NCBI RefSeq assembly: GCF_900167915.1
Contig: NZ_FUYM01000003.1
Coordinates: forward strand, 310,001 to 374,000
From: Rhizorhabdus histidinilytica
GTDB lineage: Bacteria > Pseudomonadota > Alphaproteobacteria > Sphingomonadales > Sphingomonadaceae
Length of the DNA stretch: 64,000 bases
Direction of reading: 5' to 3'
Within the stretch, counting starts at the first letter, position 1; each line of letters starts with the position of its first letter. The notes beneath the pieces were generated by a model. The model made no database searches. It was not told where the DNA came from and saw only the letters and a program-made list of their open reading frames with translations. Made by a program: the position numbers and the translations under genes. This document shows, one piece after another, positions 55,784 to 64,000 of this stretch.

Positions 55784-57192
55784 TGGCTGTCGATCTGAAG
55801 ATGCCCGCGCTTTCCCCGACGATGGAGGAAGGCACGCTCGCCAAGTGGCTCGTCAAGGAGGGCGACACGGTCAAGTCGGGCGACATCCTCGCCGAGATCG
55901 AGACCGACAAGGCGACGATGGAGTTCGAAGCGGTGGACGAGGGCACGATCGCCGAGATCACCGTCCCCGCCGGCACCGAAGGGGTCAAGGTCGGCACCGT
56001 GATCGCCCGGATCGCCGGCGAGGACGATGACGCCGCCCCGGCGCCGAAGGCCGACGCAGCTCCGGCCGAGCCGAAGCCGGAGGCCGCCAAGGCCGAGGTT
56101 CCGGCCCCCGAGAGCCCGACCCCGCACAAGATGGAGACCGGCGCGCGCGACCTCGTCGCGGCGGTCGCCGACACCCGCGACGATCCCGAGGTGCCCGCGG
56201 GGACCGAGCTGGTGAAGACCACGGTGCGCGAGGCACTGCGCGACGCGATGGCGGAGGAGATGCGCCGCGACGGCGACGTTTTCGTGATGGGCGAGGAGGT
56301 CGCGCAGTACCAGGGCGCCTACAAGGTGACCCAAGGCCTGCTCGACGAGTTCGGCGACCGACGCGTGATCGACACGCCGATCACCGAATATGGCTTCGCC
56401 GGCATCGGCACCGGCGCCGCGATGGGCGGGCTCAAGCCGATCATCGAGTTCATGACGTTCAACTTCGCCATGCAGGCGATCGACCACATCATCAACTCGG
56501 CCGCCAAGACCAACTACATGTCGGGCGGCCAGATGCGCTGCCCGGTGGTGTTCCGCGGCCCCAACGGCGCGGCTGCCCGTGTCGCCGCGCAGCACAGCCA
56601 GAACTATGCGCCCTGGTACGCCAGCGTGCCCGGCCTGATCGTCATCTCGCCCTATTCGGCGGCCGACGCCAAGGGCCTGCTCAAGGCGGCGATCCGCTGC
56701 CCCGATCCGGTCGTGTTCCTCGAGAACGAGCTGCTCTACGGCCAGAGCTTCGACGTGCCCAAGCTCGACGATTATGTCCTGCCGATCGGCAAGGCGCGCA
56801 TCTGCCGCACAGGTTCGGACGTGACGATCGTCAGCTATTCGATCGGCGTCGGCGTCGCGCTGGAGGCGGCCAAGCAGCTTGAGGGCGAAGGTATCGACGC
56901 CGAGGTGATCGACCTGCGCACGCTGCGTCCGCTCGACAAGGCGACGGTGCTCGAAAGCCTCCGCAAGACCAATCGCATGGTCGTCGTCGAGGAAGGCTGG
57001 CCGGTCTGCTCGATCGCCTCCGAGATCGTCACGATCGCGATGGAGGAGGGCTTCGACGACCTCGACGCCCCGGTCCGCCGCGTCACCAACAAGGACGTGC
57101 CGATGCCCTACGCCGCCAATCTGGAAAAGGCGGCGCTGCTCAAGGTGTCCGATGTCGTAGCGGCGGCCAAGGCGGTCAGCTACCGGAGCTAG
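55783..57192 (+). CDS. pdhB: Pyruvate dehydrogenase E1 beta subunit with N-terminal lipoyl domain
   Basis: 469 residues. A lipoyl domain occupies the first 80 residues (attachment Lys K43 in [11 protein letters not shown]), then a Pro/Ala linker, then the E1-beta domain: [48 protein letters not shown], and [20 protein letters not shown] lipoyl-E1beta fusion is characteristic of alphaproteobacteria. ATG 55783 overlaps the pdhA stop. Confidence 0.94.
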   Translation: MAVDLKMPALSPTMEEGTLAKWLVKEGDTVKSGDILAEIETDKATMEFEAVDEGTIAEITVPAGTEGVKVGTVIARIAGEDDDAAPAPKADAAPAEPKPEAAKAEVPAPESPTPHKMETGARDLVAAVADTRDDPEVPAGTELVKTTVREALRDAMAEEMRRDGDVFVMGEEVAQYQGAYKVTQGLLDEFGDRRVIDTPITEYGFAGIGTGAAMGGLKPIIEFMTFNFAMQAIDHIINSAAKTNYMSGGQMRCPVVFRGPNGAAARVAAQHSQNYAPWYASVPGLIVISPYSAADAKGLLKAAIRCPDPVVFLENELLYGQSFDVPKLDDYVLPIGKARICRTGSDVTIVSYSIGVGVALEAAKQLEGEGIDAEVIDLRTLRPLDKATVLESLRKTNRMVVVEEGWPVCSIASEIVTIAMEEGFDDLDAPVRRVTNKDVPMPYAANLEKAALLKVSDVVAAAKAVSYRS

Positions 57193-57238
57193 CGCTAGGG
57201 GTTTTTGCGGACCGCCCGACTCTCGATCTGTGATAAAA

Positions 57239-57266
57239 CTCCCAACCGACCCGAGTCGGTTGGGAG
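57239..57266 (+). terminator. Hairpin after pdhB covering the next ribosome site
   Basis: CTCCCAACCGAC-CCGA-GTCGGTTGGGAG, a perfect 12-bp stem with a 4-nt loop. It follows pdhB by 46 bases and lacks a T-tract. The GGGAG at 57262-57266 that would serve the response-regulator start is inside the stem, so it may also control translation. Confidence 0.6.
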
Positions 57267-57273
57267 TATGCTT

Positions 57274-57711
57274 ATGGGGCAGAAAGGCCCGCGTTCCGCA
57301 GCGTCACCCGGCACCGGGCAGGTGAGCAACCCCTTTCTGGGCCGGCTCCTCTATGTCGAGGACAATGCGCAGATCGCGGAGATCACCTGCCTCATGCTCG
57401 AGGACACGGGCCTCGACATCGTCCAGGCCAGCTCGGCCGAGGAGGCGTTACGCCTGGTCGATACCCAGGAGAGCCCGTTCGACATCGTGCTGACCGACGT
57501 GGTGATGCCGGGCCTGAGCGGGGTGCAGCTCGCCCGCCGGCTCAACCAGCGCTGGCCGAATCTGCCGATCGTGCTGGTGAGCGGCTTCAGCGAGGAGCTC
57601 ACCATGGGCTATGGCGCGCAATATGAGCTCCTCCGCAAACCCTTCACCCGTGGCGCCCTGTTCGACTGCCTCCAGCGCCATCTCGACGGCAGCATCTATC
57701 AGCACGCCTGA
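57274..57711 (+). CDS. Single-domain response regulator
   Basis: 145 residues from ATG 57274 (57268 is an alternative). One receiver domain: acidic pair in VEDNAQIAE, phospho-acceptor D75 in VLTDVVMPG, switch Ser in VLVSGFSEE and Lys in LLRKPF. No output domain. Such proteins shuttle phosphate or act on partners; the LRKPF-type end is common in regulators fused to histidine kinases. No kinase is in view. Confidence 0.8.
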   Translation: MGQKGPRSAASPGTGQVSNPFLGRLLYVEDNAQIAEITCLMLEDTGLDIVQASSAEEALRLVDTQESPFDIVLTDVVMPGLSGVQLARRLNQRWPNLPIVLVSGFSEELTMGYGAQYELLRKPFTRGALFDCLQRHLDGSIYQHA

Positions 57712-58393
57712 CCCCGCCCCGTCCCCGCTGTCCGATCCCGAACGCCTGCTGGCACTGAGCTACGCGCCGGCGGCCCGCCGCGACCGGCTTGCCCTGCTGT
57801 GGCGGATCGACGAACGGATGGGCGCGATCGTCGCCGCCGCGCGCGAGCCGGCGATCGGCGCGATGCGGCTGATCTGGTGGCGCGATGCGCTGATCCGGCT
57901 CGACGAACCCGATATACCGGTCGCGGCCGAGCCGCTGCTGGCCGCCGCCGCCCAAGAACTGCTGCCCGCCGGCCTGTCCGGCGGGTCGATCTCAGCGATC
58001 GAGGAAGGCTGGGCGGCGCTGCTCGAAGAGGAGGTTCCGGGCGAGGCGCAGGTCATCGCCCATGGCGAGGGCCGCGGCGGTACGCTGTTCGCCCTGTCAG
58101 CCGCCCTGCTCGGCACGGTGCCCGAGGATGTCGGCCGCGCCGGCGAAGGCTGGGCGCTTGCCGATCTCGGCCACCGGCTACGCGATCCACAGGCGCGCCG
58201 CTTCGCCCGCGCCGCCGCCGCCGAACGGCTGGGCGAGGTCGCGATCGGCAGTTGGCCCGCGGCGCTCCGGCCGCTCGGCCTGCTCGTCCTGCTCGCGCGG
58301 ACGGACGCCGCGATGCCGACCGAGCGGCAACGGCGGCAAGGGTCGCCGAAACGGATGCTTCGGGCGCTCGCCTATCGCCTGACGGGGCGCTAA
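57611..58393 (+). CDS. Squalene/phytoene synthase-family protein (short; NDUFAF6-like)
   Basis: The conserved part begins near 57730 (PLSDPERLLALSYAPAARRDRLALLWRIDERMG) and includes GAMRLIWWRDALIRLDE. The DxxxD motifs of true synthases are not evident and it is shorter (about 220 residues) than them, as in the NDUFAF6-like subfamily linked to complex I assembly. The start is unclear: the only in-frame ATGs (57611, 57623) and a GTG at 57650 lie inside the response-regulator gene. Confidence 0.68.
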   Translation: MARNMSSSANPSPVAPCSTASSAISTAASISTPDPAPSPLSDPERLLALSYAPAARRDRLALLWRIDERMGAIVAAAREPAIGAMRLIWWRDALIRLDEPDIPVAAEPLLAAAAQELLPAGLSGGSISAIEEGWAALLEEEVPGEAQVIAHGEGRGGTLFALSAALLGTVPEDVGRAGEGWALADLGHRLRDPQARRFARAAAAERLGEVAIGSWPAALRPLGLLVLLARTDAAMPTERQRRQGSPKRMLRALAYRLTGR

Positions 58394-58428
58394 GCTCCGC
58401 CCCTGGGGATATCCGGGGGAGAGACGAT

Positions 58429-58866
58429 ATGTGGCGATATCTGGCGGGTGCGGCCGGCGGGCTGTTGCTGGCTGGCGGTGGCGTGATGCTGTGGCAGGGA
58501 CAGGACAAGGGACCGCAGCTCGCATCGGCCCCACTCCAGGCGGCCGAGCCCGCGCCGCTCGCGGAACCGCCCGCCGCGACCGAGAAGACCCGCGAGGAAA
58601 AGCGCTTCGGACGCTACGACAAGGACAAGGACGGCAAGGTCAGCCGCGAGGAATTCCTCGCCAGCCGGCGCAAGGCCTATGCCAAGCTCGACAGCAACGG
58701 CGATGGCCGGCTGAGCTTCGAGGAATGGTCGGCCAAGACCAGCGACCGCTTCGCCAAGGCCGACGCGGACAAGTCGGCGACGCTGACGGCCGAGGAGTTC
58801 GCCACCACCCGTATCGCCCGCAAGACGACCCGTCCGGCGCCGTGTGTGCCGGAGAGCGAGGGCTGA
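58429..58866 (+). CDS. Exported EF-hand calcium-binding protein
   Basis: 145 residues from ATG 58429 (GGGGAGAG upstream). An N-terminal membrane anchor or signal (YLAGAAGGLLLAGGGVMLW), an Ala/Pro linker, then three EF-hand loops: DKDKDGKVSREE, DSNGDGRLSFEE and a less regular DADKSATLTAEE. Probably periplasmic. Function unknown; such CREC-like proteins are frequent in sphingomonads. Confidence 0.82.
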   Translation: MWRYLAGAAGGLLLAGGGVMLWQGQDKGPQLASAPLQAAEPAPLAEPPAATEKTREEKRFGRYDKDKDGKVSREEFLASRRKAYAKLDSNGDGRLSFEEWSAKTSDRFAKADADKSATLTAEEFATTRIARKTTRPAPCVPESEG

Positions 58867-58896
58867 CCGCTACGACGGGGAAATGGGCCGATGGGA

Positions 58897-59952
58897 TCAG
58901 CCGACCTCGAATCCCGCCGGTTTCGGCCATTTCGGGCTGACCATCGCGATGGCGCGGAACAGGGTGCCCATCTCCTCCTCCGACGTCAGCCGGTGATAGG
59001 CGGCGCCGATTTCCTCGGTGCGGTCAGGATGGTGGCGGGATAGCGCGGCGGCACGGGCGGCGATGCCGAGCGTCGCCAGGAAATAGCTCTGCGACACCGG
59101 TCCCTCGATCCGCGCGCCGCCGAGCCGGCCGGCCTCGCCCAGCGCCGTGAAGTCGACATGGGCGGTGATGTCGTTGGCGCCGGGATTGCTGAACACGTCG
59201 GCATAGGCATGGGCGTTGAGCGCCTGCAGCGTGTCGCCCGCGGCATAATTCTCATGCCCATAGTCGATCGCGAGCAACGCGCCGCCCTGCTTCGCGACCC
59301 GCGCCGCCAGCGCGCGGGCGACGGCGAGCCCGGCCGGCGAAGTCTCGTAGATGCTCCCGGCGACCGCGTCGTGAAGATGCTCGGGGACGAGGTCCTCCGC
59401 AGGCACATCGCCCGGCACCGGGCGGAAGCCATCGGCATCATGGGTGACGACCCGCTCGCGCCAGCCGCTATAGGTCTTGATATATTGGCGATAGGGCAGC
59501 GCGTCGAAGAATTCGTTGGCGACGATGATCAGCGGCGCGTCGGTCGGCAGCGTCTCGATCCCCTCATGCCAGACGGCATCGGGCACCCGTTCCTTCTGCA
59601 ACCGCCGCAGCACCGGGCTGGTCTCGACGAAATGCACCTCGGGATGGCGGCGCAGCGCGCCCATCGCGCGCAAGGCGTCGGCGGCGAGCGTCCCGCGCCC
59701 CGGCCCCAGCTCGACATAATAGGCGCTGAGCGCGCGTGATCGCCCCCACAGATCGGCGATCCAGATGCCGATCAGCTCGCCAAACATCTGGCTGATCTCG
59801 GGCGAGGTGATGAAGTCGCCCTTCGCGCCGAACGGATCGTGCGCGGCATAATAGAGACCGTTCGCCGCCTCCATATAGTCGGCGACCGGGATCGGCCCCT
59901 TGGCCTTGATCACTCGAACCAGCGCGTCCGCCAGTTCCGCGGCTGTCTCCAT
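58897..59952 (-). CDS. SAM-dependent methyltransferase, MidA/NDUFAF7 family
   Basis: 351 residues of the DUF185 family: PISVADYM-like start (IPVADYMEAANGLYYAAHDPFG), FITSPEISQMFGELIGIWI, the SAM loop ELGPGRGTLAADAL, and ANEFFDALPYRQY. In mitochondria the homologue dimethylates an Arg of the complex I subunit NDUFS2. Follows lgt on the same strand, 60 bases apart, a common arrangement. Confidence 0.88.
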   Translation of the reverse strand: METAAELADALVRVIKAKGPIPVADYMEAANGLYYAAHDPFGAKGDFITSPEISQMFGELIGIWIADLWGRSRALSAYYVELGPGRGTLAADALRAMGALRRHPEVHFVETSPVLRRLQKERVPDAVWHEGIETLPTDAPLIIVANEFFDALPYRQYIKTYSGWRERVVTHDADGFRPVPGDVPAEDLVPEHLHDAVAGSIYETSPAGLAVARALAARVAKQGGALLAIDYGHENYAAGDTLQALNAHAYADVFSNPGANDITAHVDFTALGEAGRLGGARIEGPVSQSYFLATLGIAARAAALSRHHPDRTEEIGAAYHRLTSEEEMGTLFRAIAMVSPKWPKPAGFEVG

Positions 59953-60012
59953 CTCGCTCGCTTCTTCGACGTCGGAATCGCCGCCTGATAGGCGATCGTG
60001 GTTAGCAAAGCA

Positions 60013-60852
60013 CTAATCGACGTTGACCGGGGTCCGCTTCGAGGCGGTGGCGATCAGGTAGAGGCCGCCGAGCAGCATCGGCACGGTCAACGTCTGCCCC
60101 ATCGTCAGCCCCCAGCTCAACGTACCGAGCTGCGCATCGGGCTCGCGGAAATATTCGACGACGAAGCGGCTCAGCCCATAGCCGAGCAGGAAGATGCCGA
60201 CGAGCTTGCCCGGCTGGTTGCGGGCATCGGTGCGCCAGAAGAAGAAGGACAGGACAAGGCCGAGCACGATCCCTTCGAGACCGGCTTCGTAGAGCTGGCT
60301 CGGATGGCGCGGCAGGCCGTCGGGCGCGCCGGGGAAGATCATCGCCCAGGGAACGTCGGTCGGCCGGCCCCACAGCTCGCCGTTCACGAAATTGGCGATG
60401 CGGCCGAAGAACAGCCCGAACGGCGCACAGCAAGCGACATAGTCGTGGATGCGCAACCAGCTCAGCCCGTTCCGGCGCGCCATGTAGAAGATACCGGCCG
60501 CGACGCCGAGCGCGCCGCCGTGGAACGACATCCCCCCCTGCCACAGCTTGAGCACGTCGAGCGGGTGGAGGAGGATGTCGGGCTGGTAGAAGAATACATA
60601 AGCGAGCCGCCCGCCGATCAGGATGCCGAGCGTCGCGTAGAAGACGAGATCGTCGGCATGGCGCCGCGCCATCGGCGCGCCCGGCTGGGCGATCAGCCGG
60701 GTGAGATAATACCAGCCGAGTAGGATGCCGGCGATATAGGCCAGCGAATACCAGTGGATCTGCAGGAAGCCGAGGTCGAGCGCGATCGGGTTCAGGCCGA
60801 GATCGGCCCAGTGGATCGCCTGGGCGGCGTTGGCGATGACGGCTTGCTGCAA
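60013..60852 (-). CDS. lgt: Prolipoprotein diacylglyceryl transferase
   Basis: 279 residues, seven membrane helices. Lgt signature: [16 protein letters not shown] near the start, YHGGALG-type motif as [17 protein letters not shown], the signature [24 protein letters not shown] and [13 protein letters not shown]. It attaches diacylglycerol to the lipobox Cys of prolipoproteins, which here include the OmpA-like and prophage lipoproteins. Confidence 0.94.
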   Translation of the reverse strand: MQQAVIANAAQAIHWADLGLNPIALDLGFLQIHWYSLAYIAGILLGWYYLTRLIAQPGAPMARRHADDLVFYATLGILIGGRLAYVFFYQPDILLHPLDVLKLWQGGMSFHGGALGVAAGIFYMARRNGLSWLRIHDYVACCAPFGLFFGRIANFVNGELWGRPTDVPWAMIFPGAPDGLPRHPSQLYEAGLEGIVLGLVLSFFFWRTDARNQPGKLVGIFLLGYGLSRFVVEYFREPDAQLGTLSWGLTMGQTLTVPMLLGGLYLIATASKRTPVNVD

Positions 60853-60906
60853 GGAACTTCCCCGAAGGCTGGACTGCGCCTGCCATAGCGGGGGGATCGA
60901 TCGTCA

Positions 60907-61326
60907 TCAACCGACCGGGATCGACAGCTCCATCCGGTTGCGTCCGCCCTCGCTGCGATAGTCGAGGATGATCGCCCAGGCGCGGACCAGGTTGAGTCCC
61001 GCGCCGCCGCCGCGATCGGGGATCGCCGCGTCGTCGGGTGCCTCACGCGGGTCGAAGGCGGCGCCATCGTCGCTCAACACCAGCGCCACCGGGCCACCAG
61101 CCGCGCGCGTCAGGCTCAGCTCGATCGCCTCGGCAGCGCCCGCGCCGCCATGCTCGACGAGGTTGGCGACCAGTTCCTCGACAATGATCGCCAGCCGCGC
61201 GGCGTCGCCACCGTCCAGCCCCGCCGCCGCACAGAAGCCGTGGACCGCGTCGACGGTCTCGCGGACGATCCCGTCGCCAATGCAACGGATTGTAACCGAC
61301 GCGGAATTCGAGTCGCGGGCGCTCAT
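60907..61326 (-). CDS. RsbW-like ATP-binding (anti-sigma/HPK-like) protein
   Basis: 139 residues of the GHKL ATPase fold: N-box IIVEELVANLVEHG, G1 box LVLSDDGAAFDP and G2 box RGGGAGLNLVRAWA. Single-domain forms act as switch kinases of partner-switching systems together with a PP2C phosphatase. One is encoded 1.3 kb away (62589). The divergent FecR gene starts 35 bases upstream. Confidence 0.82.
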   Translation of the reverse strand: MSARDSNSASVTIRCIGDGIVRETVDAVHGFCAAAGLDGGDAARLAIIVEELVANLVEHGGAGAAEAIELSLTRAAGGPVALVLSDDGAAFDPREAPDDAAIPDRGGGAGLNLVRAWAIILDYRSEGGRNRMELSIPVG

Positions 61327-61360
61327 AATTGCGCTATGTCACGACTCTCTGGTCATGGGG

Positions 61361-61804
61361 ATGGCGAGAATGATGCGTAGGGCAATATTGACGGTGCTGG
61401 GGCTGGCCATCATGGCGCAGCCGGCCTGGGCCGAGATCGGCCGGATCAAGCGCAGCGTGGGCGCGACCGCGGTCGAGCGCGGCAAGGCGAAGCTCACCCC
61501 CGCCCCCGGTTTCCAGCTCCTCCCCGGCGACACGCTGGTCACCGGCAAGAACGGCCAGATGAGCCTGACCTTCATCGACGACACCCGTTTCTCGGTGGGG
61601 CCGAACAGCCGCATCTCGGTCGACGACTTCACCTATGACCGCACCGCCCAGTCCGGCAGCTTCGTGACCCGGGTCAACCGCGGCTCGCTCGCGGTCGTGT
61701 CGGGTCAGATCGCCAAATCGAAGCCCGATGCGATGAAGGTCCGGACGCCGACCTCGCTGCTCGGCGTGCGCGGCACCCGCTTCATCGTCGAGGTCTCCAA
61801 ATGA
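61361..61804 (+). CDS. Exported FecR-domain protein
   Basis: 147 residues from ATG 61361 (61370 or 61373 also possible). A signal peptide (AILTVLGLAIMAQPAWA) and a FecR domain: LLPGDTLVTGKNGQMSLTFIDDTRFSVGPNS, VVSGQIAKS, TPTSLLGVRGTRFIVEV. FecR domains occur in envelope signalling. ATGA overlap with the OmpA-like gene. Confidence 0.85.
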   Translation: MARMMRRAILTVLGLAIMAQPAWAEIGRIKRSVGATAVERGKAKLTPAPGFQLLPGDTLVTGKNGQMSLTFIDDTRFSVGPNSRISVDDFTYDRTAQSGSFVTRVNRGSLAVVSGQIAKSKPDAMKVRTPTSLLGVRGTRFIVEVSK

Positions 61805-62391
61805 ACCGGGCCCTGCCGCTGCTGGCGGCCGCGGGTCTGCTGGCGGGCTGCGCCACCACGCCGACCCTCACCCTGCTTCCGACCGAGGAAGGCAAACAGG
61901 GCGCCGTCGCGGTGCTGGAGGAGAATGGCAGGCCGATGGAGACGGTGGTCAGTGAGCTCAACAGCAGCACCAACCTGTCCGGCACGCCGCGCACCCGATC
62001 GATCGACCCGGCGAAGATGAGCGCGCGGCAGCGCGCGCTGCTCGATTCCCTGCCGCCCGCACCGGTACGGCTGACGCTCTATTTCCTCGAGGGCACGACC
62101 GAGCTGACGCCCGAATCGCAGCCGGGTCTCGCTTTCCTGATCAAGGAGGTGTCGGAGCGGCCGGGCGCCGAGGTGCAGGTCACGGGCTATACCGACACAC
62201 TGGGCGACGCCGACGCCAACGACCGGCTGTCGCAGCAGCGCGCCGAGGAGGTGCTCGGCGTGCTGGCCAAGCACGGCATCGACCCGACGCTGATGAGCGC
62301 GGTCGGCCGCGGCGAGCGCAACCTGCGCGTCGCGACTCCCGACGGGGTCTCCGAGGCGGCGAACCGTCGCGTGGTGGTGACGATCCGCTGA
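61801..62391 (+). CDS. OmpA-family lipoprotein
   Basis: 196 residues. The N-terminus has a lipobox LAGC (LLAAAGLLAGCATT). The C-terminal OmpA domain (VRLTLYFLEGTTELTPES, VTGYTDTLGDADANDRLSQQRAEEV, GRGERNL, ANRRVVVTI) binds peptidoglycan. Co-transcribed with the FecR gene. It may sense or anchor the envelope for the signalling cluster. Confidence 0.88.
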   Translation: MNRALPLLAAAGLLAGCATTPTLTLLPTEEGKQGAVAVLEENGRPMETVVSELNSSTNLSGTPRTRSIDPAKMSARQRALLDSLPPAPVRLTLYFLEGTTELTPESQPGLAFLIKEVSERPGAEVQVTGYTDTLGDADANDRLSQQRAEEVLGVLAKHGIDPTLMSAVGRGERNLRVATPDGVSEAANRRVVVTIR

Positions 62392-62455
62392 CGACCCGTC
62401 GGAATATCGAAGCTCATTATCTGGCCCGCTCGTCCTGAGAGGCTGACTCAAAAGC

Positions 62456-62579
62456 CTCCGCTCACCCTGAGGAAGCATTGAGCGTAGCCGAAATGCTGTC
62501 TCGAAGGGGCGTTCGAGCCTCGAAATATCCTTCGAGACGGGCCTTCGCCAGGCTCTGTCCCACCTCAGGATGAGCGGAG
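62456..62579. repeat. Sphingomonad dispersed inverted repeat
   Basis: CTCCGCTCACCCTGAGG (62456-62472) and CCTCAGGATGAGCGGAG (62563-62579) are inverted copies with one mismatch, 90 bases apart. Between them lie shorter folds (GTCTCGAAGG, CCTTCGAGAC). This element type is common between sphingomonad genes and could also terminate the convergent transcripts. Confidence 0.65.
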
Positions 62580-62588
62580 ACGGGCGCG

Positions 62589-64000
62589 TCAGATTGTCTC
62601 TGAAGGATCACCCAGGTAGCGGACCGCCATCACCGTAAGGTCGTCGGTCGGGTCGGTGCCGTCTTCGAAGGCGCGCACCGCGTCGCGCATCGCCTCGACC
62701 ATCGCGGAGGCGTTCGTCCGCCCCCGCAGCGCCGCGAGCAGCCGGTCATGGCCGAACAGCGCGCCGTCGCCGTTCTGCGCCTCGCTGACCCCGTCCGAGA
62801 TCAGCACCAGCGCCTCGCCGGGCGCCAGCCTCATCGGCTCGTCGGGATAGGGGAAATCGACGATGCAGAAGGGCGGTCCGCCGTCGAGCTTGTGGATCGC
62901 GATCGCGCCGTCGCCGCGGATGTGGAGCGGGTCCTCGTGCCCCGCGCTCATCAGCACCAGCTCGCCGCTCGACAGGTCGAGGATGCCGACCAGCATGGTG
63001 ACGTTCATCGCCTCGCTATTGTCGCGCATCAGCTCCTCGTTGAGGATCGCGGCAGCATCGGCGAGGCTGGGCACGCCGCGCAGCACGACGCTCTTCGCCA
63101 GCGCCTTGGACAGCGCCATAAACAGCGCGGCGGGCACGCCCTTGCCGGTCACGTCGCCGACGAGGAAGGCGATGCGGTCGGCGTCGAGCCGGATCACGTC
63201 GTAGAGGTCGCCGCCGATCGACTTGGCGGGTTCGAGCAGCGCGTCGATGTCGATGCGCGGATCGAAACCGGCCAGTTCCTCACGCGGCGGCAGCATGCCG
63301 AGCTGGATCGAGCGCGCCGCCTGCAGCTCGCCCTCGGTCGCGGCGGCGGCGATCCGCTCGCGCACCAGCGTCTCGCGCAGCCGCTCGCGCTCGCGCCGCG
63401 CCTCGACGAACATGCCGCCCGCCACGCCGACCGCCGCGCCGCCCCCGAGCAGCAGCGGGCGCAACGGGTCGAGCAGCAGCGAGCCGAGGTCGAAGGCGAA
63501 CCAGCCGACCGCCGCGATCACGACCGCCAACCCGAGCGGAACGAGCATCAGGGTCCGGCGGCGCGCCGGCCCGCACAGCAGCACCGCAACCGCCAGCAGC
63601 AGCCCCGCCCCCCATTCGGCCGGCGCCGCCCAGACCGGCCGGTCGAGCCAGCCGCCGCGCAGGATCGCGTCGACCGCCTGCGCCTGCACCAGCGTGCCGA
63701 AGCCTTCCGCCTCCAGCGGGGTGGCGACGATGTCGGCGGTGCCCTCAGCGGCGAGGCCGAGCAGGACGATCTTGCCGGCGAAGGCGTCTGCGGGGAATTT
63801 CCGGCGGAGCACGTCGGCCGCCGAGCTGATCTCGGCGGCCGGGAAACGGCCGAAGCGCAGCCGCATCCGCCCCTCCGCATCGACCGGGATGTGCCGGCCG
63901 GCCAGCGCCACCGCGCGGCCCTCGGCCGTCACCGCCTCCTGGTCCCGCGCCAAGCGGGCTAGTTCGAGCGACAGGCTGGGCATCGGCCGGCCGCCGAGCT
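62589..64000 (-). CDS. CHASE2 sensor with PP2C/SpoIIE phosphatase domain (partial)
   Basis: Open to the window edge; at least 470 residues. The visible CHASE2 end (GKIVLLGLAAEGTADIVATPLE, LVQAQAVDAILRGGW) is periplasmic, followed by three membrane helices (GAGLLLAVAVLLCG, LMLVPLGLAVVIAAVGWF, LLLGGGAAVGVAGGMF), a short coil, and a PP2C domain with metal ligands in GGDLYDVIRL and VGDVTGKGVPAALFMAL, then EALVLISDGVSEAQN and DDLTVMAVRY. It should dephosphorylate an anti-sigma antagonist, likely partner of the RsbW-like protein at 60907. Confidence 0.88.
   Translation of the reverse strand, partial: LGGRPMPSLSLELARLARDQEAVTAEGRAVALAGRHIPVDAEGRMRLRFGRFPAAEISSAADVLRRKFPADAFAGKIVLLGLAAEGTADIVATPLEAEGFGTLVQAQAVDAILRGGWLDRPVWAAPAEWGAGLLLAVAVLLCGPARRRTLMLVPLGLAVVIAAVGWFAFDLGSLLLDPLRPLLLGGGAAVGVAGGMFVEARRERERLRETLVRERIAAAATEGELQAARSIQLGMLPPREELAGFDPRIDIDALLEPAKSIGGDLYDVIRLDADRIAFLVGDVTGKGVPAALFMALSKALAKSVVLRGVPSLADAAAILNEELMRDNSEAMNVTMLVGILDLSSGELVLMSAGHEDPLHIRGDGAIAIHKLDGGPPFCIVDFPYPDEPMRLAPGEALVLISDGVSEAQNGDGALFGHDRLLAALRGRTNASAMVEAMRDAVRAFEDGTDPTDDLTVMAVRYLGDPSETI

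Overview
The window looks like chromosomal DNA of a sphingomonad (Alphaproteobacteria, Sphingomonadales) carrying one apparently complete temperate siphophage. The host assignment is an inference. It rests on high GC content, an E1-beta pyruvate dehydrogenase with a fused lipoyl domain, the order ftsB-pdhA-pdhB, a Flp-type pilin, GTTC-N7-GTTC (alphaproteobacterial LexA) boxes and typical sphingomonad palindromic repeats. No rRNA, insertion sequence or CRISPR array was seen.

Left chromosome (1-5581): the end of an AmpG-like permease, then on the minus strand a two-gene MFS exporter-cysK operon behind a palindromic operator, uvrD with a LexA box at its start, and a Flp pilin gene with its terminator.

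Prophage (5582-49296, about 43.7 kb), inserted in the 3' end of a tRNA-Lys(UUU) gene. A 17-bp core repeat bounds it, with six TGCCCCCA arm-type sites inside both ends. The left end (5.7-9.9 kb) holds accessory genes: a HIRAN protein and a YozE/HTH pair diverging around a LexA box, a Mom-family DNA modification enzyme with a hairpin-rich leader, and a HigBA toxin-antitoxin with three copies of a 17-bp operator. The long minus-strand series from cro (41586) down to 9844 runs in lambda order: cro, primase, DUF3987 replication protein, a repeat array, a gene in the position of lambda Q followed by a terminator, HNH, small and large terminase, portal, ClpP-type protease, HK97 capsid, connectors, tail tube, G/GT tail chaperones with a canonical -1 frameshift signal, tape measure, tail tip and fibre proteins, endolysin, holin candidate, a double zinc-knuckle protein, a second tail-tube paralogue fused to a Calx-beta domain, an SGNH-hydrolase tail protein, and nested spanin-like genes. 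On the plus strand a CI/LexA-like repressor (41729) is followed by a tightly overlapping 14-gene early operon (42498-47830) ending in an AlpA-like excisionase candidate that converges on the integrase. Four TTATCC-N5-GGATAA operators flank cI on both sides.

Right chromosome (49297-64000): tRNA-Lys, folK, a five-gene exported-protein operon (LpoB-like, TPR, YcfL-like and two unknowns), ftsB, pdhA-pdhB, a single-domain response regulator, a short phytoene-synthase-family protein, an EF-hand protein, a MidA/NDUFAF7-type methyltransferase, lgt, and a signalling cluster of an RsbW-like ATPase, FecR and OmpA-like proteins and a CHASE2-PP2C phosphatase cut by the window edge.
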